Positions 44,206-52,113 of a stretch of 64,000 nucleotides of DNA are shown piece by piece. The stretch is from Actinorhabdospora filicis. GTDB lineage: Bacteria > Actinomycetota > Actinomycetes > Mycobacteriales > Micromonosporaceae. The notes below the pieces were generated by a model. It saw only the letters and a list, made by a program, of their open reading frames with translations, had not been told where the DNA came from and searched no databases. Position 1 is the first letter of the stretch; each line of letters opens with the position of its first letter. The translations under genes were made by a program, and so were the position numbers. The DNA lies in the NCBI RefSeq assembly GCF_030269765.1, contig NZ_BSTX01000002.1, forward strand, positions 62,001-126,000, given 5' to 3'.

Positions 44206-45786
44206 CTAGACCACCTCCAGGTTCGCCATCATCCCCATGTCCTCGTGCTCGGCGTTGTGGCAGTGGAACAGGTACCGCCCGCGGTATCCCTCGAAGCGGG
44301 TGACGATCTCGGCCGACTCGCCCGGCCGCAGCGACACGGTGTCCTTGAGCCCGGCGTCGTGGGGGAGCGGCTCGCGGCCGCCGCGGGAGAGGATCCGGAA
44401 GCCGGTGAGGTGCAGGTGGATGGGGTGGTGCACGTCGGCGATCAGCCGCCAGACCTCCACGTCGCCGAGGCCGACGGTGACGTCGGTGCGGGCGGGGTCG
44501 AAGGGGCGGCCGTCGATGAGCCAGCCGTGCCCGTCGCCCATGCGCCCGGCGCGGAAGCCGAACTCGCGGACGCTCACGGCGTCCTCGCGCCGCCAGGCGG
44601 GCAGGTCGGTGGACAGCACGGCCGGGACGCGGCTGTCGTCGGAGGCGGCGCGCGCGATGCGGAAGGCCATCACCTCGGCGGCGCGGCCGGAGCCGAGCCG
44701 GTTGAGGACGCGGACCAGGCCGCCCACGGGCACACCGGCGAAGTCGATGACGACGTCGTAGCGCTCGGCGGGCCCGATGGGCAGTGAGGTGTGGGTGACG
44801 GGCGCGGCGAGCAGGCCCTGGTCGGCGCCGACCTGGACGAGGTCGAGGCGGCGCCCGTCCTCGGTGACGGCCTCCAGCTCGTAGTGGCGGGCGTTGGACG
44901 CGTTGAGCAGGCGCAGCCGGTAGCGCGCGGCTTCGGCCTCGTGGACGGGCCAGGGCGCGCCGTTGACGAGGATGACGTCGCCGAGGACCCCGGCCAGGTA
45001 CGGCTCCTCGACGCCGGGTGTGGAGCGCAGGCTCGGGTCGAGGGAGGGGTAGTGGAAGGTGCCGTCGTCGTTGAAGGCGCGGTCGGTGATCATGAGCGGC
45101 AGCTCGCGGGGTCCCGAGGGCAGGCCGAGGGCCTCCTCGGCGTCGTCGCGGACGAAGTGCAGCCCGGCCAGGCCGCGCCAGATCGCCGGGGCGGTGAAGT
45201 CCATGCGGTGGTCGTGGTACCAGAGCATGGTGGGCCGCTGGTCGAGCGGGAAGGTGTAGTCCCTGGTGCGGGAGGTGCGGACCGCGCGCGGGTCGCTCAT
45301 CTGCCTGGCGTGTCCGCTGTGGACGGGTTGCTGGTCGACGGGCCAGCCCTCGGGCAGCACGAGGTCGGTGGGGTAGCCGTCGGACTCGGCGGGGGTGCGT
45401 CCGCCGTGGAGGTGGACGACGGTGGGCACCTGGAGGTCGTTGCGGTGGGTGACGGTGACCGGGCGGCCCCGCCGCGACTCGATCGTCGGCCCGGGGAAGG
45501 TCCCGTCGTAGGTCCACACGGGAGTCCAGACGCCGGGCAGGATTTCGGTGGTGGTCTCGCGCTGGGTGATCTCGTACCTTCCGTCGGCGACGGGCTGTAG
45601 TACCGCCGGGATCGGCAGCGGCACCTGGAAGGGCGGCGGCAGCGGGAGCGCGCTGCTCAGCTCGGCGCCGGTGGTGGCCGGGCGGCGGGCCGTCGCGGCG
45701 GCGACCGACAGCCCGGTCACCGCCATGATTCCCAGGGCGCCGCCGATCCCGAGCATCCGGCGGCGGCTCATCGCGGGCTCACGCAT
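44206..45786 (-). CDS. Tat-exported multicopper oxidase
   Basis: Oxidase of 526 residues with a Tat signal (SRRRMLGIGGALG) and three cupredoxin domains. Copper ligands are VHLHGG, WYHDH, HHPIHLHL and the type 1/3 motif HCHNAEHEDMGMM, with Met as axial ligand. Resembles CueO/bilirubin-oxidase-like and phenoxazinone-synthase-like enzymes. It oxidises phenols, metals or pigments outside the cell with oxygen. ATG 45786 follows a GGGAGG and overlaps the end of the upstream membrane-protein gene by 8 bp. Confidence 0.9.
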   Translation of the reverse strand: MREPAMSRRRMLGIGGALGIMAVTGLSVAAATARRPATTGAELSSALPLPPPFQVPLPIPAVLQPVADGRYEITQRETTTEILPGVWTPVWTYDGTFPGPTIESRRGRPVTVTHRNDLQVPTVVHLHGGRTPAESDGYPTDLVLPEGWPVDQQPVHSGHARQMSDPRAVRTSRTRDYTFPLDQRPTMLWYHDHRMDFTAPAIWRGLAGLHFVRDDAEEALGLPSGPRELPLMITDRAFNDDGTFHYPSLDPSLRSTPGVEEPYLAGVLGDVILVNGAPWPVHEAEAARYRLRLLNASNARHYELEAVTEDGRRLDLVQVGADQGLLAAPVTHTSLPIGPAERYDVVIDFAGVPVGGLVRVLNRLGSGRAAEVMAFRIARAASDDSRVPAVLSTDLPAWRREDAVSVREFGFRAGRMGDGHGWLIDGRPFDPARTDVTVGLGDVEVWRLIADVHHPIHLHLTGFRILSRGGREPLPHDAGLKDTVSLRPGESAEIVTRFEGYRGRYLFHCHNAEHEDMGMMANLEVV

Positions 45787-46201
45787 CGCGCGCCTCCCGC
45801 CGGGTGATGGGGCCGCGCCACACGTCGACGAACTGGACGACCAGCGCGGCGATCGTCATCACCCCGAGCGGGACGTGCAGCCACAGTGCGCCGCCGAGTC
45901 CGGCGAAGTACTGGACGGTCTCGGCCGCCACGATGCCCATGGTCGCCGCGAACGGCCACATCCGCCGCAGCCGGGCCCACAGCACGATCGCCACGATCAC
46001 CTGCGCGTAGCCGATCGATGTGACGACGTTGGCCCCGGTGGCGTGCCACCCGAGGCCCTCGTAGTCCCCCGTCAGGTACAGCCCGGCGAACACCGGCTGG
46101 CCCACGATCGACGCCACGTGCGCGGTGACCACGCCCCGGTACACCCAGCCGACCGGGCGCGTCCGGCCCACGGCGGGGGCCTCCAGCTCATTGGCGAGCA
46201 C
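45779..46201 (-). CDS. Four-helix membrane protein of unknown function
   Basis: Protein of 140 residues with four predicted membrane helices (for example GYAQVIVAIVLWARL and WLHVPLGVMTIAALVVQFV). GTG 46201 is used because GAGGAGG stands 6 bases before it; a longer frame from 46243 lacks a ribosome site. It is coupled to the multicopper oxidase, so it may assist electron or copper supply; that is inference from gene order. Confidence 0.7.
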   Translation of the reverse strand: MLANELEAPAVGRTRPVGWVYRGVVTAHVASIVGQPVFAGLYLTGDYEGLGWHATGANVVTSIGYAQVIVAIVLWARLRRMWPFAATMGIVAAETVQYFAGLGGALWLHVPLGVMTIAALVVQFVDVWRGPITRREARDA

Positions 46202-46309
46202 GGGGTTCCTCCTCAGTTTCTCTCGTTCCCATGACTCCGCCACGCTATGACCACAGGGCTATCGTGTCTAAGATCTATATCGCTATGGAGTTATGACCGC
46301 GGAGGCATG

Positions 46310-47185
46310 GTGGACCTGAACTCGCTGCGCCAGTTCCTCGCCGTGGCCCGGCTGGAGCACCTCAGCCGCGCCGCCGACGAGCTGCGCGTCGCCCAGCCCT
46401 CGCTCAGCCGCACCATCGCGCGCCTGGAGGCCGAGCTGGGCGCGCCGCTCTTCGACCGGGGCGGGCGCCTGCGCCTCAACGACACCGGGCGGCTGTTCCG
46501 CGAGCACGTCGAGCGCGCCCTCGGCGAGCTGGACGCCGGGCGCCGCGCCGTCGCCGAGGCCGCCGGTCCGGGCGTGGGGGAGGTGCGGCTGGCCTCGGAG
46601 ACGTTCCTGACCCTCACCGGTCCCCTCGCCGCCTACAAGCGCGGCCATCCGGCCGTGGAGATCGAGCTGCGCTGGTCGGCGGCGGCGGACATGGCGCGGC
46701 TGCTGCGCGCCCGCGACGTCGACCTGTGCGTGGCCTCGCAGCCGGTGCACGCTGAGGGCCTGGAGTCGGTGCGGTTGTTCGAGGACGCCGTCGGCGTGGC
46801 CGTCCCGGCGGGCCATCCGCTCGCCGGGCGGGACTCGGTGACCGTCGACGAGCTGGCCGGGGAGCCGCTGATCACCGCCCGCGAGGGGCACTGGGCGCGG
46901 GGACTGCTGGACCGGCTGTTCGCCGCCCGTGGCCTCACGCCCCGGATCGTCTGCGAGAGCGACGAGCCGAGCTCGATCGCCGCGCTGATCGCCGCGGGAC
47001 TCGGGGTGGGTCTCGTGCCGGCGTTCGCCCGGCGCCAGGCGGTGGACGTCCCGGCGGTCTGGGTGCCCGTGGACAGTCCCGACTGCCGCCGGGCGGTGAC
47101 GATGCACCGCGACGCCGAGGCGCGCCACGGCGCGGCCGCGCGTCTGATGTGGACGCTCATCGCGGGCTGGGACTGGACGCGTTAG
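46310..47185 (+). CDS. LysR-family transcriptional regulator
   Basis: Regulator of 291 residues: winged helix LNSLRQFLAVARLEHLSRAADELRVAQPSLSRTIARLE, effector domain from about 90. GTG 46310 has GGAGG 4 bases upstream; ATG 46307 is one base from it and less likely. Divergent from the membrane protein/oxidase operon across 108 bp containing three GCTAT(C/G) repeats, so it probably controls that operon. Confidence 0.86.
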   Translation: MDLNSLRQFLAVARLEHLSRAADELRVAQPSLSRTIARLEAELGAPLFDRGGRLRLNDTGRLFREHVERALGELDAGRRAVAEAAGPGVGEVRLASETFLTLTGPLAAYKRGHPAVEIELRWSAAADMARLLRARDVDLCVASQPVHAEGLESVRLFEDAVGVAVPAGHPLAGRDSVTVDELAGEPLITAREGHWARGLLDRLFAARGLTPRIVCESDEPSSIAALIAAGLGVGLVPAFARRQAVDVPAVWVPVDSPDCRRAVTMHRDAEARHGAAARLMWTLIAGWDWTR

Positions 47186-47229
47186 GCGCCGGTGTCACAT
47201 TCGCCCGCGACGTTTCGTCTCAGGGGGGT

Positions 47230-47247
47230 GAGGGCGGATCCGCCCTC
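47230..47247. repeat. 18-bp perfect palindrome
   Basis: GAGGGCGGATCCGCCCTC lies 44 bases past the LysR stop and 20 before the SnoaL-like ATG. It could be the LysR terminator (stem with a tight loop) or an operator. Confidence 0.45.
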
Positions 47248-47267
47248 GCGCCGATGAGGGAGAAGCC

Positions 47268-47699
47268 ATGACCGAGCGGGACGAGACCGCCATCCGCGCC
47301 CACGTCGCCCGGATCGCCGAGGGCATCCGCGCCAAGGACCTGGACGCCCTGCGGCGGCTCTACGCAGCCGACGTGGTGTCCTTCGACGTGGAGCCGCCGC
47401 TACAACATGTGGGCGTCGAGGCGAAGATGGCCAACTGGGCGCGCGCCTTCGCGTTCTTCGGGGAGCTGGACTACGAGGTTCGCGACCTGGAGGTGAGCGT
47501 CGGCGGTGACATCGCCTTCGGGCACGCCTTCGGCCGCCTCAGCGGCACCCTGGCCGACGGGACGGCGACGAAGGGCATGTGGGTGCGGGTGACGCTGTGC
47601 CTGCGCCGGGTCGGTAGCGGATGGACCATCGTCCACGACCAGGCCTCGGTGCCCTTCGACATCGCCACCGGCAAGGGCGTGACCGACCTTCAGCCCTGA
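47268..47699 (+). CDS. SnoaL/NTF2-like protein
   Basis: Protein of 143 residues with the NTF2-like fold: RIAEGIRAKDLDALRRLYAADVVSFDVEPPLQHVG, then strands ending GSGWTIVHDQASVPFD. This is the 'nuclear transport factor 2 / ketosteroid isomerase-like' group of stress-related proteins. GAGGGAGAA precedes the ATG. Function unknown. Confidence 0.82.
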   Translation: MTERDETAIRAHVARIAEGIRAKDLDALRRLYAADVVSFDVEPPLQHVGVEAKMANWARAFAFFGELDYEVRDLEVSVGGDIAFGHAFGRLSGTLADGTATKGMWVRVTLCLRRVGSGWTIVHDQASVPFDIATGKGVTDLQP

Positions 47700-47705
47700 C
47701 CGGGG

Positions 47706-47734
47706 GAGTGGGGCGGCGGTCCGCCGCCCCACTC
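47706..47734. terminator. Bidirectional terminator
   Basis: A 14-base perfect inverted repeat (GAGTGGGGCGGCGG and its complement) with a single central base fills the gap between two convergent genes. Confidence 0.8.
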
Positions 47735-47736
47735 GG

Positions 47737-48589
47737 TCAGTTCGGCCGCAGTGAGCCGTCGGTGATGTCGCCGGGCTGGGCCGTCGACACTCTCGGGACG
47801 GCCACCGCGAGGTCGCCGGAGGTGTTGGCCGAGATCGAGGACTGCCGGCAGCCGGACACCGCGGTGTAGATGTTGCGGAAGGCGTTCTCGACCTTGTCCT
47901 CCTCGACGAGCATGTCGGAGTCCATCTTGGTCATGGCCTCGGTGATCTTGACCGCGACCTCCTGCGCCGTCGGCGCGCTGAGCTCGTTGGTCTTGGGCGG
48001 ATCGGGGGTGAGTCCCTGGGCGATGGTGCTGCCGATGATGAGCACGGCCCCGGCCGCGGCGACGCCGCCGCCGGCCAGTGTCAGCGCGGTGCCGATGGAG
48101 ATGCCGATCAGGGTCCCCCACGTGTGCGACTTGGGGTCGCGGCCGTTGCATGTCGCCCTGCCAGCCGGACATGTCGGTGCGCACGTCGTTGATCCGCGCC
48201 AGTGCCGGGCTGGCCGCGGTGAAGTGACCGGCGTTGTCCTGGCTGCCCTGGAACATGCTCTCGATGGTGCGCAGCCCGGCGATCATCTCGTTGGTGGCGT
48301 CCGGGTCGGGCTGGAGGTACCGCTCGAAGGCGGGCACGACCCACTCGTAGTACTCGTTGCGGACGGTGTTCTGGTACCGCTGGATCTCCGCCACCGGAAT
48401 CGGTGACATGTTCTTGGGCGCCTCGGGATGGGCGTTCTGGTACTGGACGTCCACGGCCAGCCGCCACGACTCGATGTCGTCGAGGGTCTGCTTGATGAGC
48501 TCGGCCTTGAGCTGGGCGGCCTTGTTGCTCACGGTCGCCTCGTACGTGCCGCCGGTCAGCTCCGGTGGTGTGATCACCTGGTCTGCCAC
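47737..48589 (-). pseudogene. Frameshifted two-part protein with C-terminal membrane helix (secretion-substrate-like?)
   Basis: Reading from GTG 48589 (GAGAGGAG upstream), a helical, acidic protein runs to ARINDVRTDMSGWQGDM near 48152. The frame then becomes Arg/His-rich. Moving by one base restores sensible protein: NGRDPKSHTWGTLIGISIG and a glycine-rich membrane helix, a helical tail, and a stop at 47737. One extra C at about 48149 (or two missing bases) explains it. Intact length would be about 283 residues. The WQG in a helical region is reminiscent of WXG-type secretion substrates, but I cannot name a family. Could be a true mutation, an error, or slippage. Confidence 0.65.
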
Positions 48590-48608
48590 GGTGTCTCCTC
48601 TCGCGGGG

Positions 48609-48890
48609 CTAGGCGGGCAGGACGGGCTTGCCGGGGTCCTCGTCGGAACCCGGTGCCGGCGGGTTCGACTTGGGGGCGTTCGGGTTGTGGTTGTTGGGGT
48701 CTGCCATGTACTTGGACAGCTCGTCGCGCAGCTGCGCCCAGGCCGCCCCGACGGAGCCGCTCATCGCCGTGGCGCCGGGATAGGAGGGCTTGTCGTCGCG
48801 GAACCCGTCGGTGTCCTGTGTGACGTTGGGTGCGACGTGCGAGGGCGCGCCGGGAATCGGGGTGATGGTGGTGCGCGCCCCGCGGTCCAC
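48609..48890 (-). CDS. Small hypothetical protein, 5' end at an abrupt junction
   Basis: Frame ending at TGA 48609, 19 bases before the frameshifted gene, so the two form an operon. The credible sequence starts at about ARTTITPIPGAPSHVAP and includes AMSGSVGAAWAQLRDELSKY and an Asn/Pro-rich tail. The only in-frame start near the 5' end is a GTG at 48890 without ribosome site, lying in what is the 5' part of the opposite-strand gene. An ATG at 48764 would give only 51 residues and discard plausible sequence. Probably truncated at its start. Function unknown. Confidence 0.5.
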   Translation of the reverse strand: MDRGARTTITPIPGAPSHVAPNVTQDTDGFRDDKPSYPGATAMSGSVGAAWAQLRDELSKYMADPNNHNPNAPKSNPPAPGSDEDPGKPVLPA

Positions 48891-49436
48891 GACTACACCA
48901 AGGTCGACGTCACCTTCCGTCCCGGCACCTTCGCCGGGTACGACGAGGCCCGCCTCGCCCGGCAGCTCGCCCGCCTGGGCCTGACCACCTGGGTCGCCTA
49001 CCATCGCGGCCGCAGCCAGGCCTACCAGAAGTCCAAGGGGCTCACCGACGCCGAGCTCGCCGAGGCCGAGCGGCCCACCACCGATCCCAAGCGGCGGGCC
49101 TATGAGCGCGAACTCAACGCGATCGAGGGCCTGGGCGTCTCGCCCGGCCGTGCGGTCCGCATCCGCGCCAGGGGCCTCATGGAGTGGACGGTGGACGTCC
49201 TGCCCGGCAGCGTCGCCAAGGGCGAGGAGGCCTTCCTCGCCGAGCTGCACGGCGCGATCGTGGCGCTGCTCGCCGACCGGCGGAACAAGATCATCGTGCT
49301 CAAGTCGAAGTACTTCGACCTGGGCATCCCCCGCAAGTGGCTGGAGGTCATGGCCGAGCTCCAGGCGCGGGCGGCGGCACGGAAGTGGGCCCCGGGCACG
49401 CGCCCGGGGCCCACGAATCAGACCTTCTTCTGGTAG
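48837..49436 (+). CDS. Hypothetical protein, apparently 5'-truncated and extended at its 3' end
   Basis: Convincing protein sequence begins at DYTKVDVTFRPGTFAGYDEA (48891) and continues through LTTWVAYHRGRSQAYQ, an 'AERPTTDPKRRAYERE' helix and GRAVRIRARGLMEWTVDVLPG. No start codon is available at the natural position; the nearest in-frame GTG (48837) adds 16 low-complexity residues. At the 3' end KW is followed by 15 residues encoded across a strong terminator hairpin, as if an ancestral stop (TGA to TGG) were lost. Family unknown to me. Confidence 0.55.
   Translation: MRGRAGNRGDGGARPAVHDYTKVDVTFRPGTFAGYDEARLARQLARLGLTTWVAYHRGRSQAYQKSKGLTDAELAEAERPTTDPKRRAYERELNAIEGLGVSPGRAVRIRARGLMEWTVDVLPGSVAKGEEAFLAELHGAIVALLADRRNKIIVLKSKYFDLGIPRKWLEVMAELQARAAARKWAPGTRPGPTNQTFFW
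49386..49413. terminator. Strong GC hairpin, bidirectional terminator
   Basis: A perfect 12-bp stem (TGGGCCCCGGGC and its complement) with a 4-base loop. It lies 4 bases beyond the ABC permease stop on the minus strand and inside the 3' end of the plus-strand frame. Confidence 0.8.
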
Positions 49437-50185
49437 CCCCGGAACGTTCCGGTGGACAGCAGCACCAGGACGGCGGCCAGGCCCAGCAGCAGCCCGCCGC
49501 GCCCGAGGGCGGCGCCCCAGTCGACGTCGGCGGCCAGCGTCCCGCGCGCGGCGACCAGCGCCCAGTCCACGGGGTTGCCCGCCGCGATGCCCTGCATCCA
49601 GCCGGGCATCAGCGACTTCGCCATGAACGCGGTGGACAGGAACGTCAGCGGCAGCAGCAGGAACACGCTGAGCCCGATGACGCTCTCGCGCTGCCGCAGC
49701 GTCATGCCCAGCGCGTGCGACAGCGCGCTGAACGTGGTGCCCAGCAGCACCGACAGGACCACCAGCGCCACCGGTCCCAGGACGCCGCCCGGGTAGCGGG
49801 CCCCGGCCGCCCAGCCGAGCAGCACGATGACCGCCGACTGCAACGCGGTGGTCAGCGCGGCGACGATGACATTGGCGTTCATCAGGGCCGCGCGGCTGAC
49901 CGGCGTGGTCAGGAACCGGTTGAGGGTGCCGCGCTCGATCTCGTCGATGGCGGACATGCCCGACCACATGTTGGACGAGACGGCGTTCATCACGACCACG
50001 CCGGGCACCAGGTAGTCCAGATAGGACCCGGCCCCGAAGCCGGGCAGTTCCACCACGCGCTGGAAGAGGTTGCCGAACAGGAACAGCCACACCATCGGCT
50101 GTATGAGGGTGATGACGAGGACGCCCGGCTGGCGCAGCAGGGCCTTGAGCTGGCGGTGGGTCATCCACCAGGTGTGGGCGATCAC
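49418..50185 (-). CDS. ABC-2 type transporter permease (DrrB-like)
   Basis: Permease of 255 residues with six predicted helices. The daunorubicin-resistance-type motif LIQPMVWLFLFGNLF and the EIERGTLNRFLTTPVSR coupling region place it with DrrB exporters. GTG start overlaps the ATPase stop (GTGA). Exports a drug-like molecule across the cytoplasmic membrane. Confidence 0.9.
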   Translation of the reverse strand: MIAHTWWMTHRQLKALLRQPGVLVITLIQPMVWLFLFGNLFQRVVELPGFGAGSYLDYLVPGVVVMNAVSSNMWSGMSAIDEIERGTLNRFLTTPVSRAALMNANVIVAALTTALQSAVIVLLGWAAGARYPGGVLGPVALVVLSVLLGTTFSALSHALGMTLRQRESVIGLSVFLLLPLTFLSTAFMAKSLMPGWMQGIAAGNPVDWALVAARGTLAADVDWGAALGRGGLLLGLAAVLVLLSTGTFRGYQKKV

Positions 50186-51147
50186 GAGAGGCTCCCGTTC
50201 GTCTCGTCGAAGCGGTGCCCGACGTGGCGCAGGTACACGTCGTCGAGCGAGGGACGCGCCACCGTCACCGACGCGGCGGGCGCGCCGGCGCGGTCGAGGG
50301 CGGCCAGGACGCCCGGCACGGCCGCCGCCCCGTCATCGGCGCGGGCCGACAGCAGCCGCCCGGCCAGCGACACCTCCCGCAGGCCCTCGGCGGCCAGGTC
50401 GCCGAGGCCGGCGGCGGGCTCGTCGCGCAGTTCGATGCGGACGGCGTCGCCCTTGAGCTCGCCCTTGAGCGCGTCGGCGGTGCCGGTGACCACGACCCGG
50501 CCCTTGTCCACGATGGCCAGCCGGTCGGTGAGCCGGTCGGCCTCCTCCAGGTAGTGGGTGGTCAGCAGGATGGTCAGCCCGTCCTCGGCCGACAGCCGGG
50601 CGATCTCGGCCCACAGCGCGGCCCGCGCCTCGGGGTCGAGGCCGGTGGTCGGCTCGTCGAGGAACAGCGCCGAGGGCCGGTGGACGAGGCCGAGGGCCAC
50701 GTCCAGGCGGCGGCGCATCCCGCCGGAGTAGGTGCGCACCGCCCGGTCGGCGGCACCGGTCAGCCCGAAGCGTTCGAACAGCTCGGCGACGCGCTGCTTG
50801 AGCGGTGTCCCGCCCAGGCCGTAGAGGCGTCCCTGGAGCATGAGGTTGTCGCGTCCGGTGGCCAGCGGGTCGGCGCCGGAGTTCTGCGCCACGACGCCGA
50901 TGGCGCGCCGCACGCGCTGCGGCCTGCGCAGGACGTCGTGCCCGGCGATGGTGGCCGTCCCGGAGTCGGGCCGGGCGAGGGTGGTGAGGATGTTGATCGC
51001 GGTGGACTTCCCGGCGCCGTTGGGGCCGAGCAGCCCGAACACCTCGCCGGGGGCGATGGCGATGGACAGCCCGTCGAGCGCGCGGGTGTCGGGTGGATAG
51101 GTCTTGACGAGCCCGTGGGCCTCGATGTGGGTGGTCGTGCTGGACAT
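50182..51147 (-). CDS. ABC-2 type transporter ATP-binding protein (DrrA-like)
   Basis: ATPase of 321 residues: Walker A GPNGAGKST, Q-loop VVAQNSGAD, signature YSGGMRRRLDVALGLV, Walker B ALFLDEPTTGLD, H-loop TTHYLEEADRL, and the C-terminal DrrA extension ending SLDDVYLRHVGH. AGGAG precedes the ATG. Works with the coupled permease, controlled by the PadR regulator upstream. Confidence 0.92.
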   Translation of the reverse strand: MSSTTTHIEAHGLVKTYPPDTRALDGLSIAIAPGEVFGLLGPNGAGKSTAINILTTLARPDSGTATIAGHDVLRRPQRVRRAIGVVAQNSGADPLATGRDNLMLQGRLYGLGGTPLKQRVAELFERFGLTGAADRAVRTYSGGMRRRLDVALGLVHRPSALFLDEPTTGLDPEARAALWAEIARLSAEDGLTILLTTHYLEEADRLTDRLAIVDKGRVVVTGTADALKGELKGDAVRIELRDEPAAGLGDLAAEGLREVSLAGRLLSARADDGAAAVPGVLAALDRAGAPAASVTVARPSLDDVYLRHVGHRFDETNGSLS

Positions 51148-51270
51148 GGTGGCTCCTCGATCATGGGTATGCGAGGTCACGCCCACGACGCCGGAGAGCC
51201 TGGATAGTCTTGCGAGTGCCATCTCTGAGCCAGGTCCCGCGTCATGGGATCGGTTTCGGGATATCTGGTC

Positions 51271-51297
51271 CCGGCCGGTGTTCCCGCACCGTGCCGG
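51271..51297 (-). terminator. Possible terminator after the PadR gene
   Basis: CCGGC-CGGTG paired with CACCG-GCCGG (one bulged base), 6-base loop, located 21 bases past the PadR stop. Confidence 0.4.
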
Positions 51298-51317
51298 GGC
51301 CGCCCCGCCTGGGGGCG

Positions 51318-51977
51318 TCAGCCTTCGTCCGCGGCCTCCTCCTTCTCCGCGTCGAGCAGCGCGTCCCATGAGGCCGGGCGCCCGCCGTGCTCGTGCCACT
51401 CCCGCCACTCGGCCAGGCCCGACATGGTGCCCTCGCCGAGCTCGCCGAGCAGGTGCCGCACCCACGCGGCCTCGGCCTCGCGCATGGCCAGGGCGTACTC
51501 GACCTCGATCAGGAAGACCCTCGGCACGTCCTCACCGGCCCCGAGCGTCAGCCGCGTCGCGGTGATCTCGGCGTCCAGGTTCGCCAGGCGTTCCTCCAGC
51601 AGCGCGACCACCTCGTCGGGCGGCAGGACGCCGAGCACCGAGAGCGCCGACTCGAAGGGCCCGGCGTCCGGGCGCGGTGTGCGGACCAGCTCGGCGAGCC
51701 AGTCGCGCAGTTCGGCGCGCCCGGCGGCGGTGATGGTGTAGGCGGTGCGCTCGGGACGGCGTCCCTCGCGCCCGGCCTCGACGGCCTCGATGAAGCCGTG
51801 CTTCTCCAGGTTGGCCACGACCGTGTAGAAGGATCCCCATTTGATGCGCATGTCGTGCTCTTTGCCCGTGCGCTTGAGTAGCGTGGCGATCCGGTAGGGG
51901 TGCAGCGGCTCACCGGGCACCAGGAGCGCGAGGACGCCGAGCGCGATCAGGTTGCCGACCTTGCGTCGCTGTGGCAC
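51318..51977 (-). CDS. PadR-family transcriptional regulator
   Basis: Regulator of 219 residues: winged helix at about 10-95 (LIALGVLALLVPGEPLHPYRIA, the wing RPERTAYTITAAGRAEL) and a helical PadR C-terminal dimerisation region. Typical PadR repressors bind drug-like molecules and release exporter promoters; the DrrAB-like genes downstream are the obvious target. GTG start, with a palindromic operator 34-51 bases upstream. Confidence 0.87.
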   Translation of the reverse strand: MPQRRKVGNLIALGVLALLVPGEPLHPYRIATLLKRTGKEHDMRIKWGSFYTVVANLEKHGFIEAVEAGREGRRPERTAYTITAAGRAELRDWLAELVRTPRPDAGPFESALSVLGVLPPDEVVALLEERLANLDAEITATRLTLGAGEDVPRVFLIEVEYALAMREAEAAWVRHLLGELGEGTMSGLAEWREWHEHGGRPASWDALLDAEKEEAADEG

Positions 51978-52010
51978 GCCGATCCACCTCGCCTCGATGC
52001 TCGTCTACGG

Positions 52011-52028
52011 ATACTCGTGGACGAGTAT
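52011..52028. promoter_or_regulatory. 18-bp palindrome, PadR operator
   Basis: ATACTCGTGGACGAGTAT is a perfect palindrome upstream of the padR-like gene. Additional CTCGT (52000) and ACGAGT (52035) half-sites flank it, so several dimers could bind. Confidence 0.7.
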
Positions 52029-52069
52029 ACGGTGACGAGTACTCCGGGCGCAAGGCATGGAAATGCCCC

Positions 52070-52094
52070 CGCCGCCGCGACGGGCGCGGCGGCG
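52070..52094 (-). terminator. Terminator after SUKH gene
   Basis: A 10-bp stem (CGCCGCCGCG and its complement) with a 5-base loop, with further C/G runs pairing outside it, 20 bases after the SUKH stop. Confidence 0.65.
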
Positions 52095-52113
52095 AGGGCG
52101 GGGGACGACCGGC

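Noticed and set aside
48357..48836. Upstream extension of the plus-strand hypothetical gene
   Set aside because: It overlaps two minus-strand genes with better coding character and has no motif; it is open only because of base composition.
47737..48890. A complete type VII secretion locus
   Set aside because: No EccC, EccD, MycP or paired WXG100 genes are present; a single WQG turn is not sufficient.
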